From the NCBI GenBank assembly GCA_910589415.1, contig OU342639.1, positions 7,634,268 through 7,698,267 on the forward strand: 64,000 bases of DNA. Reading direction: 5' to 3'. This stretch comes from Malachius bipustulatus (taxonomy: Eukaryota > Arthropoda > Insecta > Coleoptera > Melyridae). The translations under genes were made by a program, and so were the position numbers. The notes beneath the pieces are model-generated. The model did not search any database and was not told the DNA's origin. It saw nothing but the letters and a program-made list of their open reading frames with translations. Of this stretch, positions 35,845 to 47,824 are shown piece by piece (positions within the stretch are counted from its first letter, which is position 1; each line of letters starts with the position of its first letter).

Positions 35845-36540
35845 AAATAATAATAATAATAACATTTATTTCCTTATTGTAAATACATATTATTGTATTT
35901 TTTGTAATTTCTTTTGAAATTTTTTTTAAATTATATTTTTTGTAATTATTTGGCAAATGATTATAAATTTTGGCACATATGTAATCAGAAGATTACATAT
36001 GTGCCAATTATGCCAAACTAAAGGACAATAATTGAATAATACACTGTTTTTAAAATTCCTAATTTTAATACTTTATTCTTTAAAATTCGAAGTTGGAAGC
36101 AAATTTTGCATTTTTTTTTTGATATTGTATTAATGTGTAATTTACAATTAAGATTTCTATCTAAATTGAAACCTAATAATTTTAAAGATTCTACGTTTTA
36201 AATATTGAATTGTATTTTTATTTCTTTTCTTATTTGAAAAATAAATACATTTTGTTTTTTGAAAATTAACTTTATTCCTATTCAACTCACACCAAGTAAA
36301 TAATGTTTCCAAGATATTTCTTTTTTTTTTAAATTAATATCAATTTTATCGTTAGATTTAATTGAAATTACAAGAAAAGTATCATCAGCATAAAGTTCGA
36401 ATATTAAAAAATCAGGTAAACAATTAATATAACATAAGAATAAGAGTGGTCCTAAGAATAGATGGAACCTTGAGGAACACCACATTTAATTTTTTTCCAA
36501 TCAGAAAATGTCTTATTGTTTTCAAAATCATTTATTATAA
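35845..36540 (-). mobile_element. 5'-truncated LINE fragment inside THAP exon
   Basis: Minus-strand element with an (ATT)n-type 3' tail at 35848-35862. At its other end is an RT fragment (36485-36282) with GPLLFLCYINCLP and ELYADDTFLVIS, preceded by a frameshifted GVPQGS. The long AT-rich 3' UTR is typical. It interrupts the reading frame after the THAP domain. Confidence 0.7.
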
Positions 36541-36555
36541 TAAATATGTTACATT

Positions 36556-37684
36556 GGGCGTATGCGAGTTCGACCAAGATACTCAATTTTAATCCCTTAA
36601 CGTCGAACTCAAGAATTAACATTCGTTCCGGTCATAAAACACGAAATTGGAGAATTTCTTGAAATTATGAACTGCTTACCTTCCATAGTTGCCAAACCGA
36701 TCTTTAATAAGGTCTGAATATTTGTGTCAGTCACACACAAGATATAAAATAACACATATGCCCGTATTCACAAACGATAATTTCCTAAATAATTACGTAA
36801 TCAATTATCTCCATCTCATTCTAATGCTAAAAAACTGTATATCTTCATACCGTTTATTTAATTATTTTGGGGATAATATAACAGGACAGGAATGCTTTGT
36901 GAATACGAGCATTTTAGGTACTTAAATATAAATTTGTTACTTCAAATTCAAAGTATGCAATAATTCTTATTTACTTTTACATTTCACAATTTTTAACTTT
37001 CATTTTCATCACTGGCATGGTCGGATTATGTCTGTCTCATTGAACCGAAAGAGTAACATTGTTTTGAGTTTTTTTTCATATCATAAAAAATAATTAGATA
37101 GATATTTCCTCAGGTTTAATAAATTATGCATGAGAAAAAAATAACCGCATACGGTCTTACGTCTTACATCGTAAACAGTGAAATTTTAAGGAACAGTTCT
37201 TGTGGGTGTCATAAATAACATTTCCATTATAAGTATTTTTTTTTCAGATGAAGTGAGTGAAGTGTCACTCCACCTGTTTTTAACTAAATAATGTTTTCTA
37301 AATAGGACAAATATTTTCATAAATCATAATTTTCTCTTATTACTGAAGGTAATATTTATTTATTCTTTTTAATTTGAACTTTATTATCGCATTTTCTAAA
37401 TTAAAGTGAAATATCCTGTATATACCGACAATATATATAGTGCAAAGTATGTTTATACAGGCCGCCAAAAAGTTCGCACTATACGGTAAATATTTTATTT
37501 TCATCTTTTTTGAATTTTTTTTTTTGTAAAACAAATATTATAAATATAAGCTATAGAAGTGTTGCAGGGATGAACCAGTCTATAAAACAAAAACACTGCT
37601 AAAGATATTTTGTTGAGTCTGACAACAATGCAAGTGGTCTACAAATTCTCAGGTAAGTAGGTGCTTGGTCGAACTCGCCCATGG
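36556..37684. mobile_element. Element with GGGCGAGTTCGACCAAG-type inverted ends
   Basis: 36556-36578 (GGGCGTATGCGAGTTCGACC) and 37663-37684 (its near complement, CTTGGTCGAACTCGCCCATG) face each other. About 1.1 kb, without a recognised protein. The left end has three extra bases. Probably a non-autonomous DNA transposon. Confidence 0.55.
36760..36911. mobile_element. MITE with CCCGTATTCACAAA ends
   Basis: CCCGTATTCACAAACGATAA at the left and GCTTTGTGAATACGAGC at the right are inverted. About 150 bp, AT-rich, non-coding. This terminus type is widespread in insects. Confidence 0.65.
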
Positions 37685-38813
37685 GATTAAAGCACAGCAG
37701 GGTATTTTGGTCTAACTGGTATCCTCCGGTTACATTCTATGTCCAAAATTGATGTACATACCACCATAATTCATTTTATTGTTGTATTTTTTCATTTAAA
37801 TATGAATATGTACATTTTTTAATATTTACTAGAATAATAAATGTAATTTATTGCTACCACTTGCAGCGTTTCATTTATGACAAATTTCCACCAGAATATT
37901 CTAACTAAAGGAGAAAAATATGAAATTGATTTTTTCCTACTACCTTTTACATTCCACTATTTTGCATGGGATATCCAATTTCTTAATACAAAAATGCATT
38001 TTTATAAAGTTTAAATTCATTATTAGTGCAGCTTTTTATATTGTTTGGTAAATTTTTTAGTAGCTGTTGTTAATATAATAATTTAATATAATATAACCCT
38101 AAAGCAGGGCACGGTAATTTAATTAAATATTTGATAATCACTTGTAGAAATAAATGTAAAATATATTGAACTATTTTTAGAGGACTTTTATTACATGCAA
38201 AATAAGTTTTTTTATCTTTGTAAATGAAATAAATCCATTTTGAATGAACCTGATGTACCAAGTGTACGATACGCCTCTGGGAACCAGGCCCAGCAGATGA
38301 TCACAAGTAGACTGACACTACTGACAGTGTTACGCGTCCCCTCTTTTTCCTGGTCTAAGGTATTTACACAGAATAGAGTATTTACCTATGTGTATCGTGT
38401 ACTGAAGCACCAATTTGACATTCTAGACATTGCACATCAGTGACTCGACGTTAGTGATTTCTTCTTCTTTTTTTCTTTTATCAATTTTTAAGCAAAATTT
38501 AGAGAATGAATAGAGACAATAAAAAAATGTAAAATGCAAATTGCAAATTGCAAATGCCTGCCAGGCCAGCCTGCCTAATATTTGTATTTGAGAAGTAAAT
38601 CAAAGATCTGGTAAAAAACAATATCGCCCTAAAACCCTCACGTCACGTAGAGACCTGAATTTATACTATACGTGACCCTACTACACTTTACTGTTGAAAG
38701 TATTAAATATTATGGAACTATAATAATACCTAGAGGCTAGAGGTCTTTCATTCTGTGGCTTACACCTGTGAAACCAAAATACAGTAATTTTAAGTTAGCC
38801 CAAAGCTGTTGTG

Positions 38814-40926
38814 ATGTCGAATTCGAAATTATCAGAAGACCTGAATATACCTTTAGCTGATGATGATCCACAAGGTAAGTGCTTAATTATTTAATACCGT
38901 AATTATTTGTTAATGTTCAGAATGTTTGAACAAACTGATTGTATAAATAATCTGTACAGATTTGGAAACATCGGGTAGGTAGTCTGACAGGCTTCTTTAG
39001 CGTTTCTTATAGGTATACCTATTTGGAAACATTTACAAGGTTTTAATATTACTGAAATAAATCTTCAACCCAGTTTATGGTTTAATTTCTAGCAGTAGCA
39101 CAGCCCAACAGGTACCATCAGCCACCAGTTTGTTTTGTTGTCATCAACCGACTTTCCACTCATCACAGTAACCAAGAATAAGTTTGGTCAAAATACCAGT
39201 TTCGTCCCACGACCCTGCAAAATATTTTCACAGACTGAGAAAATATGCAAGGAAGCTGGGAAATTTGCTCAGTCAAATATTGCAGCAGACGCTGTCTCAT
39301 CTTCATTTCAGAGTCCAGTTACTGTTTATTTTCTGAGAACAACCAACTTCTTTTTAAGGAATGTGTAGGACACTGTAGATAGTTGCGGGTCATTTCCTCC
39401 GAGTCATCTGCTTATGCTCTTTTATTGTGTTTGATTTCTTGAGGTTGATGAGTTAAAGCTATGCTATCATCAGCATTAAATGAATTTGCCTGTTCCATAT
39501 TATCATTGCCATGATTTCTCAGATAGATATTAAATATGAGTAGTGGGGCTACAGAACATTGTGGGCCGCTTTTGTCATTCATGAAAATTTTAATTTTACT
39601 GTTCGACAACATAGTAGTCTCGATAGTAGTAGTAGGCGCTGAAATTTTAAAGTTTCTCAGTTAAATCGTTTTTGACTTATTCTGGAAAATGTGTTTTTGG
39701 TTGACCCTCTAAGGGTGCCTTTTTGAACATAGATAATTTCGGTTGAATCGTCATATTCATTCTGTGGTGGAGCGTTGGTGCTACCTTTTAGCGACACCCT
39801 GTATATCCAATCAAGCTGAGAATCCTTTTGCATTTAACAATTTTGTACATAATTTATGGATACTTGAACTCATTTTGCCAAATAGTATCATAGCAGCACA
39901 CAGATCTAGAAATACTTGACCAGTATTCAATTTTGTTGAAGACCAAATTAATAATTTTCTCTATCTCTATGAACTGTAAGCTTTGAATGCACACACACGC
40001 ACACACCCACACACAATCAATTTTGAAATAAATGAAACTTTCAAAGAATGCAAAATAACTGGTAGATATGTAAAAATGTAGGATCCAACTGAAATATGTA
40101 TATTGAATTGTTATTGCAATGCACCGGTCAGATAATCCGGCATTTCCCGGATCGGACTTGGCAGATGTAAGGAGGAATCAAGTTATAAAACATAATATTG
40201 TTTGCTTTACAATCTTTACATATTTCTTGTATTTGCTAAAATTGCGTTTAAATAACACAACGGTATGATTTCCCTTTCGTTAAAAAAATCACTAAGGGGT
40301 CTTTTTCTAAGAAATTGAGTAGTTTTATTCTGACATTTTTAATGTAATGAATTTTTTAAATATCACCCTCCGCTGTCTTGAATATTATTTAAAAATAATC
40401 ACATGACACTCTCTAACTACTCAATGAATGGGCAATCGTAGATTAAAAATAAAGACTGTCGCTAAGCCTTAAACGACAGTCTCTAACTTTTTTAATAAAA
40501 GGGAAATCATATGGCCCAATATAATTTTAAGTTATAAATAATTGTCAAATAACATGGTCATTGATTGCAGTTGTAGTAAATGACGAACCAGACCAAAATT
40601 CAGGATCTGAAGGGAATTCTAGTTTGATGCGTGAGGGACGGAGTATGGATTCAATTCCTTCCACATTTACAAATGGTAGTTCCAGCCCACAACATAGCCT
40701 GGAACCTGATAACAGTCCAGATGAGCAAGAAGAGAAGGCACGTTTAATTTCGCAAGTGTTAGAACTACAAAACACACTTGATGACCTGTCGCAAAGAGTC
40801 GATAGTGTCAAGGAAGAAAATCTAAAATTGAGATCTGAAAATCAAGTACTCGGTCAGTATATAGAAAATTTAATGTCTGCATCAAGTGTATTTCAATCCA
40901 CATCCCCGAAAATAAAAAAGAAGTAA
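38814..40926 (+). CDS. SCOC: Short coiled-coil protein (SCOC)
   Basis: Exon 38814-38874 ([20 protein letters not shown] plus one base) splices by GTAAGT to an acceptor TTGCAG ending at 40570. Exon 40571-40926 completes about 138 aa. After an acidic, Ser/Pro-rich variable region, residues ~82-130 form the conserved SCOC coiled coil: [40 protein letters not shown], then [16 protein letters not shown]. This last box is nearly invariant in animals. SCOC is a Golgi and endosome-associated coiled coil that binds Arl1/Arl3 and FEZ1, and acts in autophagy and axonal transport (known for the family). The first exon is small and its ATG is the natural start. The second-exon frame opens upstream inside the intron, so the splice, not that opening, sets the protein. 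Candidate AATAAA signals are at 41345, 42181 and 42718. The 1.7-kb intron holds a LINE relic. Confidence 0.93.
39412..39612 (-). pseudogene. LINE reverse transcriptase relic in SCOC intron
   Basis: Minus-strand frame with [20 protein letters not shown] and, further on, NADDSIAL. This corresponds to the PQGSVLGPLLFNIYIND and YADD blocks of RT with decayed residues (Y to N, G lost). Short and degenerate; antisense to SCOC. Confidence 0.6.
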
Positions 40927-43900
40927 TTTTTTCATGAATACTGTTTATGTTTTAGTCATGAAAAACAACTTGTTTTATTTCATAAACATTTTAGGGCTTA
41001 TCAGTTGAATTGAAATAATATTGTAAGTCAGTGAGATAGTGTCAAATGTGCAATGCAATTCAGGCCAGTCAAGCTTGCATTACCTACCTACTAGTGTGTT
41101 TATTTTTTAGAACAGAATGTGATGTCATCTTGGGATTGTTCTAAATCCGACGGGATACTTGAAATAACCCATTTCTGAAATTTATAGTTTAGACACATTG
41201 TGCATTTTCATTGACTTATTTAAGTTTCTGAGGAAATTAAAGAATTGGTAATTTTTTTAAGTAGGTATAAAAATTTATTGATATCTTTATTGAATTATTG
41301 ATAACTGTAAAGGCAAATTTTGTGATTTTTCCCAACTCAGACAGAATAAAAGGAAAAGGGGGTAAGAAAGACCATCGCTGCCCACATTTGTACAGTTAAA
41401 CTAATCAAACCTCAAAGATTTGCTTAGGAAAGGACGGGATATTTTAAATAAATTTAGATGCCGTTGCTGGAACTTGGCTTCTTTACAACTGTGAAACTTG
41501 AATAATAATTATAAAATCATTAGTCCTTACTTTAGTACTAAAATCTTCTTATCTCTTTTAGCAGTTATGTTTCGACATACATCAGTTCTTGAAAGGCATT
41601 AGCCTATGATACGGATGAGGTTAGGAAGAAGTTTCATTGGGGCATGTTAACTGAGTATGACACTGAAGGAAGATCTATTTAAAAAAAATATGACGACAAT
41701 GGTGGGGGTGAGAGCGGTGGGGGTTAAAATTCAAATTGAGACTTAAAAGAAGCGAAATAAAAATTTGAAGTTGAGGTGTGCGAGCTTTTTTTCCAAAACG
41801 TTTTTCTCTGAATAATAATAGTGAATAATGAATTTTATTCCATGAGTGCGTTTCACACTGTGTATACTTCATTTAAAAGATTTCAAAGTGCGTGGAATAA
41901 TGAAAATTGTAATGAAATGTTTTTGACACTGATAATTCTTCTGGTGTGGAAATTGTTTTATTATTACTCACCTGTCAGTGTGAATAAGAACAACCGAAGC
42001 TTTCTAGAATATTTAATTCCCATTCTAAGAATCTGACTTAGTAATGAAACTCAACCAACGTTGATACCCTATGGAACCAACCAAAGCACCCTATGGAAAT
42101 AGGGATGGGATTTTGATGAAAGGTGTTGCTGATTGTAAATGTGTCTAAAGAATACCCATGAGAATGGCTCTTCTCTGCCCAATAAATGTTATGTAGCAAT
42201 TAAGAATCTCATGTAATAATTTGAAAACAAATCATACCAGAAAAACTTAATTTCTTTTAGTTTCCTCAGAAGGTTTAAACGCGACTGATTATAAAATTGA
42301 ACTCAATTGAACTGAACTCAAAAAAGTATTAATTATTATGTCATGCTTTTACCAAACTTATTTGAGCTTAAATGATATTCCAAATAGAATTTCACATGGC
42401 TTATTCATAAGAAAAGTAATAATTAGTGATATTAACATTGAATTATTTATTTAATGTTACTTTACTATGGCTTCACTCAATCTTTTATCTAATTTCAATA
42501 GCAGGATGTGCACTATCTGCTTTAGAAACACTTGCACTTTAGTGATTTTTTGAATGAAACTTCAAGACCACTTAGATTAAGATAAATGAGTAAATGTTAA
42601 TACTTCATTGAATTTCTAATAAAGTGCAACATGCTGTATTTTCGAAATAATTGTTTAATGTTTATGTATAAATACAACTAATGTGATATGCTAAATTATG
42701 TTCATTACTTACTCCTAAATAAAGATTTTTATATTTTACAATATTAATGTAAATTTTATATTACAATAATTTAATTTCACAGTAATGAAATATACCGAAG
42801 TCTTAATACTCTTATTAGTTGAGTCAGTTTGGCACAATTAATTATCAATCTCAATAGTTTTATATTGTCAAGACCTGTTGCTTCAACACCAAGTGGCAAC
42901 GTATGCTACATCTTCAGTTCTGACATCCCTAATAATTGTGTAGAAAATATAACACTAGTTAGTACTCTTAGCAATTTTTCGTTTTCTGTTATCAATAAAA
43001 TCTACTTAATTGAAGCTGCATTAAAAAACCTTCAATGCCATGAAAGTGAAAAAACAAACACTAACTAAAATAATTGATATGTAGAATAGAGCATACCAGA
43101 TTCGAAGGATTGTGGTCAATTGCTTCAATCAGATTTGAAGGATATATAGGGCTTTAAATGTTCACAGGTTTTTTAGTATGTTTAGGAACAGTTTATTTAA
43201 ATTTTGACCTGTTACCTATTACACCCAAAACTGCTTTACAATAAATGGACTTCTCTTACTTAAGTACTATGAAATGTAGAGAATAATTTTGTTACGGTTG
43301 AAAATAGTTGCACCCATTGACCAGGATACTAGTGATTATCAAGCATGTAAAGAAGAAAAACAAATCTGTATGCACGTTCAAAATATGATATCTCAACCTG
43401 ATGAACGGGTTGTAAATTTGTTCTTCTGGTCATGATTTTAATCTACTCTTAATTTAGACTCAGTTGATTATTCATCATTTTCCATAAAAAGAATTTTATG
43501 TCAAACAACAATGACAAATAATGTGTTTAAAAAAAATAATAATAAATAAATAAAAATTGATAAGAGTACTTTGAACATTGAAAATGCAGCGGGTATCATT
43601 CAGATAACATCCTCTCGAATGCTGCTAAGCACTTCGCATCCAAGACCGGTATACTAACTGCAAGATCAAGATGGTAACCAGTTGGGTCGCTGGCATGCTA
43701 GAGATTTTGAAGGCATATGATTTACCTGGCAATTTTGAATGGTTTTCCTTCTCTTTCTTTTGAACTATACCTCTTTTTACTTTTTCCAAAGCGATTAACT
43801 AGCAATATCTAGATTGATTATTAGTAGTGTGAAGGCAAGATCAACAGGTTTAGGGTTTAAGTTGTTACTCTCTTATCTCGTCCAAGTTTCGTTTACCGCT

Positions 43901-45169
43901 ATCACTTGTGTCTTATATTTACCTTCACAAAGTCTTTTGACTTAGAGGAAACCTTCATTTAGACCAAGTAGTTTCTCAGATAATATCCCAGATACTATAA
44001 CCTGACCTGACCTGACCTGGTCTGCTGCATTTTTAAACTTAAACCCTGCACAGAAATCGATTTGTTACCTACTTATTGTATAGATTTTACAATGCAGTCA
44101 TATTCTACAAAGAATACCAATACAATTTCTAATCAGTAGTTTAGCAACTTGAAAATAGAACATCATTACATCAATGAGCGATTTGTCTTGATGTCGAAAT
44201 AATCAACCACTGTACTTTTGATCATAAGTTATGACTATGAGTATGAAATACTTTTTACTGAAATTTTTTTGCCATTTTTGTGCCATTTTGTTAAGCTTCC
44301 TATGTTGCTGTTTTGAATTATGTACCTGTTTATTTTAAAAATAAAAAATTGCTAATACTGGGTGTTTATTTAAAGTAAAACCACACATTAAATTAAATAT
44401 TAACTCTTTATTAACTCAATATGAGTTATAAAATATATACATAATTAATAATGGTTATTATTGTTAATAAAACATTCCAAAATGAAACAAAATCATACTT
44501 CTCTACAGAGGTTTTCAATAAATAATTATTGAAATCAAAAAGTACCAGATTAGCAGAGAAAACATTTGCTTTAAAAAATGGTCCAATTTTATAGCCTGCT
44601 GATTTACATTAGCTTATTATTCCTCACTGAAAAATCTATTAACAACTGACAAAGTATAGCAGCTTTCTTTATAATTTTTATTGCTGTTGAAAACGTGATC
44701 AAAATTTTTGCACTTTAAAAGTAGGATGTGTCACCTCTACCGATCTGTACTTTTTAATTGAAATGTACAATTAATACTAAAAGTTTGATGAAAAAATATG
44801 TATACAGGTGAGCGTTTATAGATTTTAATACACCGTTTTAGGAGGTAACGATTCAAGCAATTTTTAGAAAATACAAACACAAATATTTCTAAACCTCACC
44901 AATTCTAACAATTGTTACACTTTAATAACCATGTGTATGCAACGAGTGATTTTAATTGTTATGCTCAACATAGCGTTTTCCAGGAAAGGGTAACAACCTT
45001 CCAAACTCCGGAATGAACAAGAGAGAGATACTGCACACTTAATTATTATGGAAATGACGATTCCATAGAGTTGTAATAAAGCAGGAATATTTGTTGGCTC
45101 ATTATAAAAGAATTGGACAAACCATAACAATCACAGACAGGATTATGATCGTACAACTGGAAAAGTCTC
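40927..45169. other. SCOC 3' UTR then long gene-poor stretch
   Basis: The 3' UTR probably ends by 42.7 kb. Further on, a GACCTGACCTGACCTGACCT run lies at 44001-44020. No convincing coding exon was found on either strand. Short frames such as 42829-43068 have no conserved features. Confidence 0.4.
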
Positions 45170-45334
45170 CATTTTAAAAGTATGACGAACACAAATTCAA
45201 AATAGAAAAGGCAAGTTTACGGCAAAATCGTTCAACAAAGGCGACCGGACCTGGTGAGAGAATTCGGACTTGTCAAGACAATTGCATGAATAGGGTTCAG
45301 GTTTCCAGAACAACATCTATAACTGTGGAAGTCT

Positions 45335-45597
45335 TTTTATGAGAAAGAACAACATCCGATCAGAAATCAAATTGATTGTATATTGGTGACCAAAATATTC
45401 AGAAACAGCATTAAAAACCGAAAAAGTCACTGTCCGGTAGCTGATGTGGGCTTAGATCACAACCAGCTTACACATGAAACTCAAAGACCACACAAATTAC
45501 AATTTAATTTCACTAAACTACAGGATGAAGACATGAGAGAAAAAATCATAAATGAACCCTTTAGAAAAATTGTTGACAAATTATTTATAGAGTAAAT
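45335..45597 (+). pseudogene. RTE-type LINE endonuclease relic
   Basis: The plus-strand reading contains HPIRNQIDCILVTKIFRNSI, then PVADVGLDHNQL. These match the APE endonuclease boxes RNQIDYIL and ADVGSDH of RTE-clade elements, with the catalytic SDH decayed to LDH. Sequence upstream is too degenerate to frame. Non-functional. Confidence 0.65.
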
Positions 45598-45599
45598 TA

Positions 45600-47264
45600 C
45601 CAGTTCAGTCAATTACTTTTATTTGCGTTTCAAAATAATTAATCAGGAATGCTGCCAATTTTGTTATTCTTGCTCTTGGTGTAGGTCTTAAACTTCATAA
45701 TGTGATTTGTTGTATGAAAACAACTCGCCCTGTATAGCAAAAACCAAATGTCCATAAGTTACTTTTTACAATTATGATAATGGAACAGAGAACCGTGACC
45801 TCCAGTATTAAAAATACTCTAAAACAAGCAAAAAAATATTATAAAAACTAAGAAATAACAAACGGTTAAAAGGTAGGTAAATAATGAAAACCTTGTCATG
45901 TTTAAAGAAAAGAAACAAATTATAAAAAAGTTCAAATGAAAAAAATTGTCATCCACTTTTATAAATGCTATTCAATTGTTTAACTGGCCATTAATATTAA
46001 TAAGTAAACTAAAAAATCAATCCAAAATTTAGGAAAACTATGAAAAGTTTTCATTACAAGTAAATTACTTGAAAACCTTAGCTTTAAATTGCATGGCATT
46101 TTGGAAAGAAACCTTGCATGAAAATAATATGGTACTTATTATTTAATAAAATTATATGTTCTCAAAAATAATCTTTTTGAGTCATTACCATTGACATAAC
46201 TACCAAGAAGGCAATTTTCCCTGGGGACCCTTGTTAATTTTTGTAGCTCTTATAAAATCGCATTCTATAATTTAAACGTCGTCGATGAAAGAAATGACAC
46301 GTTGATGTGTTTTTAAATAGCACTTTGTGAGTAATTTTCAGTCCATTTTCGCTAAGGGAGAGCCCCCAGACCTCCCGGTTGGACTTGATCACTACTTAAT
46401 TTACATTTATACCTATACATCATACATCATCAAAAGGGACCCTTCAGCAATTTTTGCCTCCAGGTTCCAAATTTTGAAGTTACACCACTTGGCATTACAC
46501 AATGACTTTAAATACAATACCGGATACAGTATTCCTTTGTTTCAGTTCTTGTTTTAGAGTCAAATAAGTTTTTATTTATAGCAAGAACATGACAAACTTT
46601 GCAATCTGTATGGCGAGAATTTGTGACAAATACTTATAAATTTTTAAAAATAATAATAGTAATTTTAAAAACAATATTCTAAATAATAACTAATAATAAT
46701 GGATAAAAATACTTGGTTGAAAGATATGCATACTCTCTGAACCTTACTTGTAAATGCATGAAAATATCTGTGGTGTTTTGAAGAATATAATTAAAAGTAA
46801 TAAAAATACATAAATTAAAGTTCCAGTGAAATAATTAGTCAGTCTGGACCATAAATGCTAAGCTACTTGCTTATTTAAGTGGCTTTTTTCAAATCAAGAT
46901 GTTCATACAATAAGCAGGACTGAGCTTTATGGCATTAGATTTTTTTACTTCACTGAAACCTCTACTGCAGTTCCAAAATCCAGGATAAATATGAAAGTTT
47001 CCGCTAGACTTATGAAAACTGGTCTCCAGAACTTACTCTTCATATCCACCCTGTATAAACTAATAATAATGTAGGTACCTACCTACTCCCCTCAGCAGGA
47101 TATTTAATTGCAATTTGCCTGGCCTATAAAAGTTTTTAAAAATCTAGTCTTCTATTATAACTATATTAAATTTTACTTTCTGTAATTTGAGAATATTCGA
47201 GCATAAACGTGAATATAACTGGGGAAAGTCAAGAATACTCCCAAGTTGTCAAAAAGTATATATA
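45600..47264. other. Intergenic, no gene seen
   Basis: AT-rich, no credible gene. The 76-codon frame at 46327-46557 has no conserved features and is probably chance. Confidence 0.45.
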
Positions 47265-47822
47265 CAGGGTGATCAGTAACTCGCGCACTCGGAGCATGCT
47301 GCGGTATATTTCACTTTTTAAAAGTGGTAAATTTTCTTACTGCAGTGTTGTAAGTTCTTTTACTTCTTTTCTTCCATCATTTTTGTAAAAATTAAAGTGA
47401 TAACATTGTACTGAACATGTGAATAAGTTTGGGTTAGATGGTATTGTTATTATTTTTATTGCCATAGCAACGAAGGCATTTGAATATTTTATATTCTAAG
47501 TTGAGTTTAGGCGGTTGCCAAATTTCAAATTCCGTTCAGATTTAGGTATGCTACCAATTTCCAGCATTCTCAATTCCTTTGTAAAGAGGTTTTGTGGAAA
47601 AAAAAATGAATTATATGGTATCCGTTCCAGATATTATAGTAACCTGAATTTTTCATTAATTTGTATCACGGTTATTGAAAAAATTACCTTTAAACTCGGA
47701 TGAGGGAAACTCTGTACCTTGAAAACCAACCGTTGGATTCAATTTTTTTTGCAGAATATCCTTAATTTTAATGGTCTCTATATCGCCTTGTATTCGGAGT
47801 GCGCGAGCTACTGATCACCCTG
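47265..47822. mobile_element. TA-flanked MITE, CAGGGTGATCAGTAACTCGC ends
   Basis: Left CAGGGTGATCAGTAACTCGC GCACTCGGAG and right CGGAGTGCGCGAGCTACTGA TCACCCTG are inverted, with TA on both sides (47263-47264 and 47823-47824). About 558 bp, no transposase. The TA target and CAGGG start suggest a Tc1/mariner-type non-autonomous element (inferred). Confidence 0.8.
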
Positions 47823-47824
47823 TA

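Larger units (their letters stand above)
34291..35917 (+). pseudogene. THAP-domain protein, P-type transposase N-terminus, truncated
   Basis: Exon 34291-34361 (MVQCSAYGCKSRSEKKEAEV then TFHR) splices through GTAAAA to an acceptor TTTATAG at 35577-35583. The second exon reads RFPLKNPQRTSLWTKKMNLA, then NWSPTKNDRLCSKHFEKQSF and CLLDDAVPTIF. Together they form a complete C2CH zinc-binding THAP domain of about 85 residues: C4, C9, C-x2-H in CSKH, Trp, Phe, and the C-terminal AVPTIF (AVPTLF in the family). After a basic KKKLRNNF segment the frame enters an (AAT)n tract and LINE sequence and stops at 35915-35917. The DNA-binding part therefore survives, and the rest of the transposase is absent or displaced. 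It could still make a short THAP-only protein of about 130 aa. Confidence 0.8.
34068..38360 (+). mobile_element. P-element-like DNA transposon with THAP gene, ~4.3 kb
   Basis: 31-bp terminal inverted repeats with one mismatch: 34068-34098 begins CCTTAGACCAGGAAAAAGAG, and 38330-38360 ends CTCTTTTTCCTGGTCTAAGG. The target duplication is TATTTAC (34061-34067, 38361-38367), or eight bases GTATTTAC if one terminal base is assigned to the flank. P elements are known for 31-bp repeats, 8-bp duplications and a THAP-domain transposase, and a THAP domain is encoded here in the correct orientation. The catalytic part of a transposase was not found. The interior is filled with other insertions (34680-34850, 34873-35143, 35845-36540, 36556-37684). 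Probably non-autonomous now. Confidence 0.85.
33535..38399 (+). mobile_element. MITE family B, copy 3, split by a P-like element
   Basis: Starts CACGATACACATATTCTATA and ends CTATGTGTATCGTG, flanked by an exact 8-bp duplication TACTGAAG (33527-33534 and 38400-38407). Removing the 4.3-kb insertion at 34068-38360 leaves about 570 bp, the size of the other copies. This copy supplies the true family terminus (CACGATACAC/GTGTATCGTG). Confidence 0.88.

Noticed and set aside
42829..43068. 79-codon frame downstream of SCOC
   Set aside because: Unremarkable composition, no start context, splice partner or domain.
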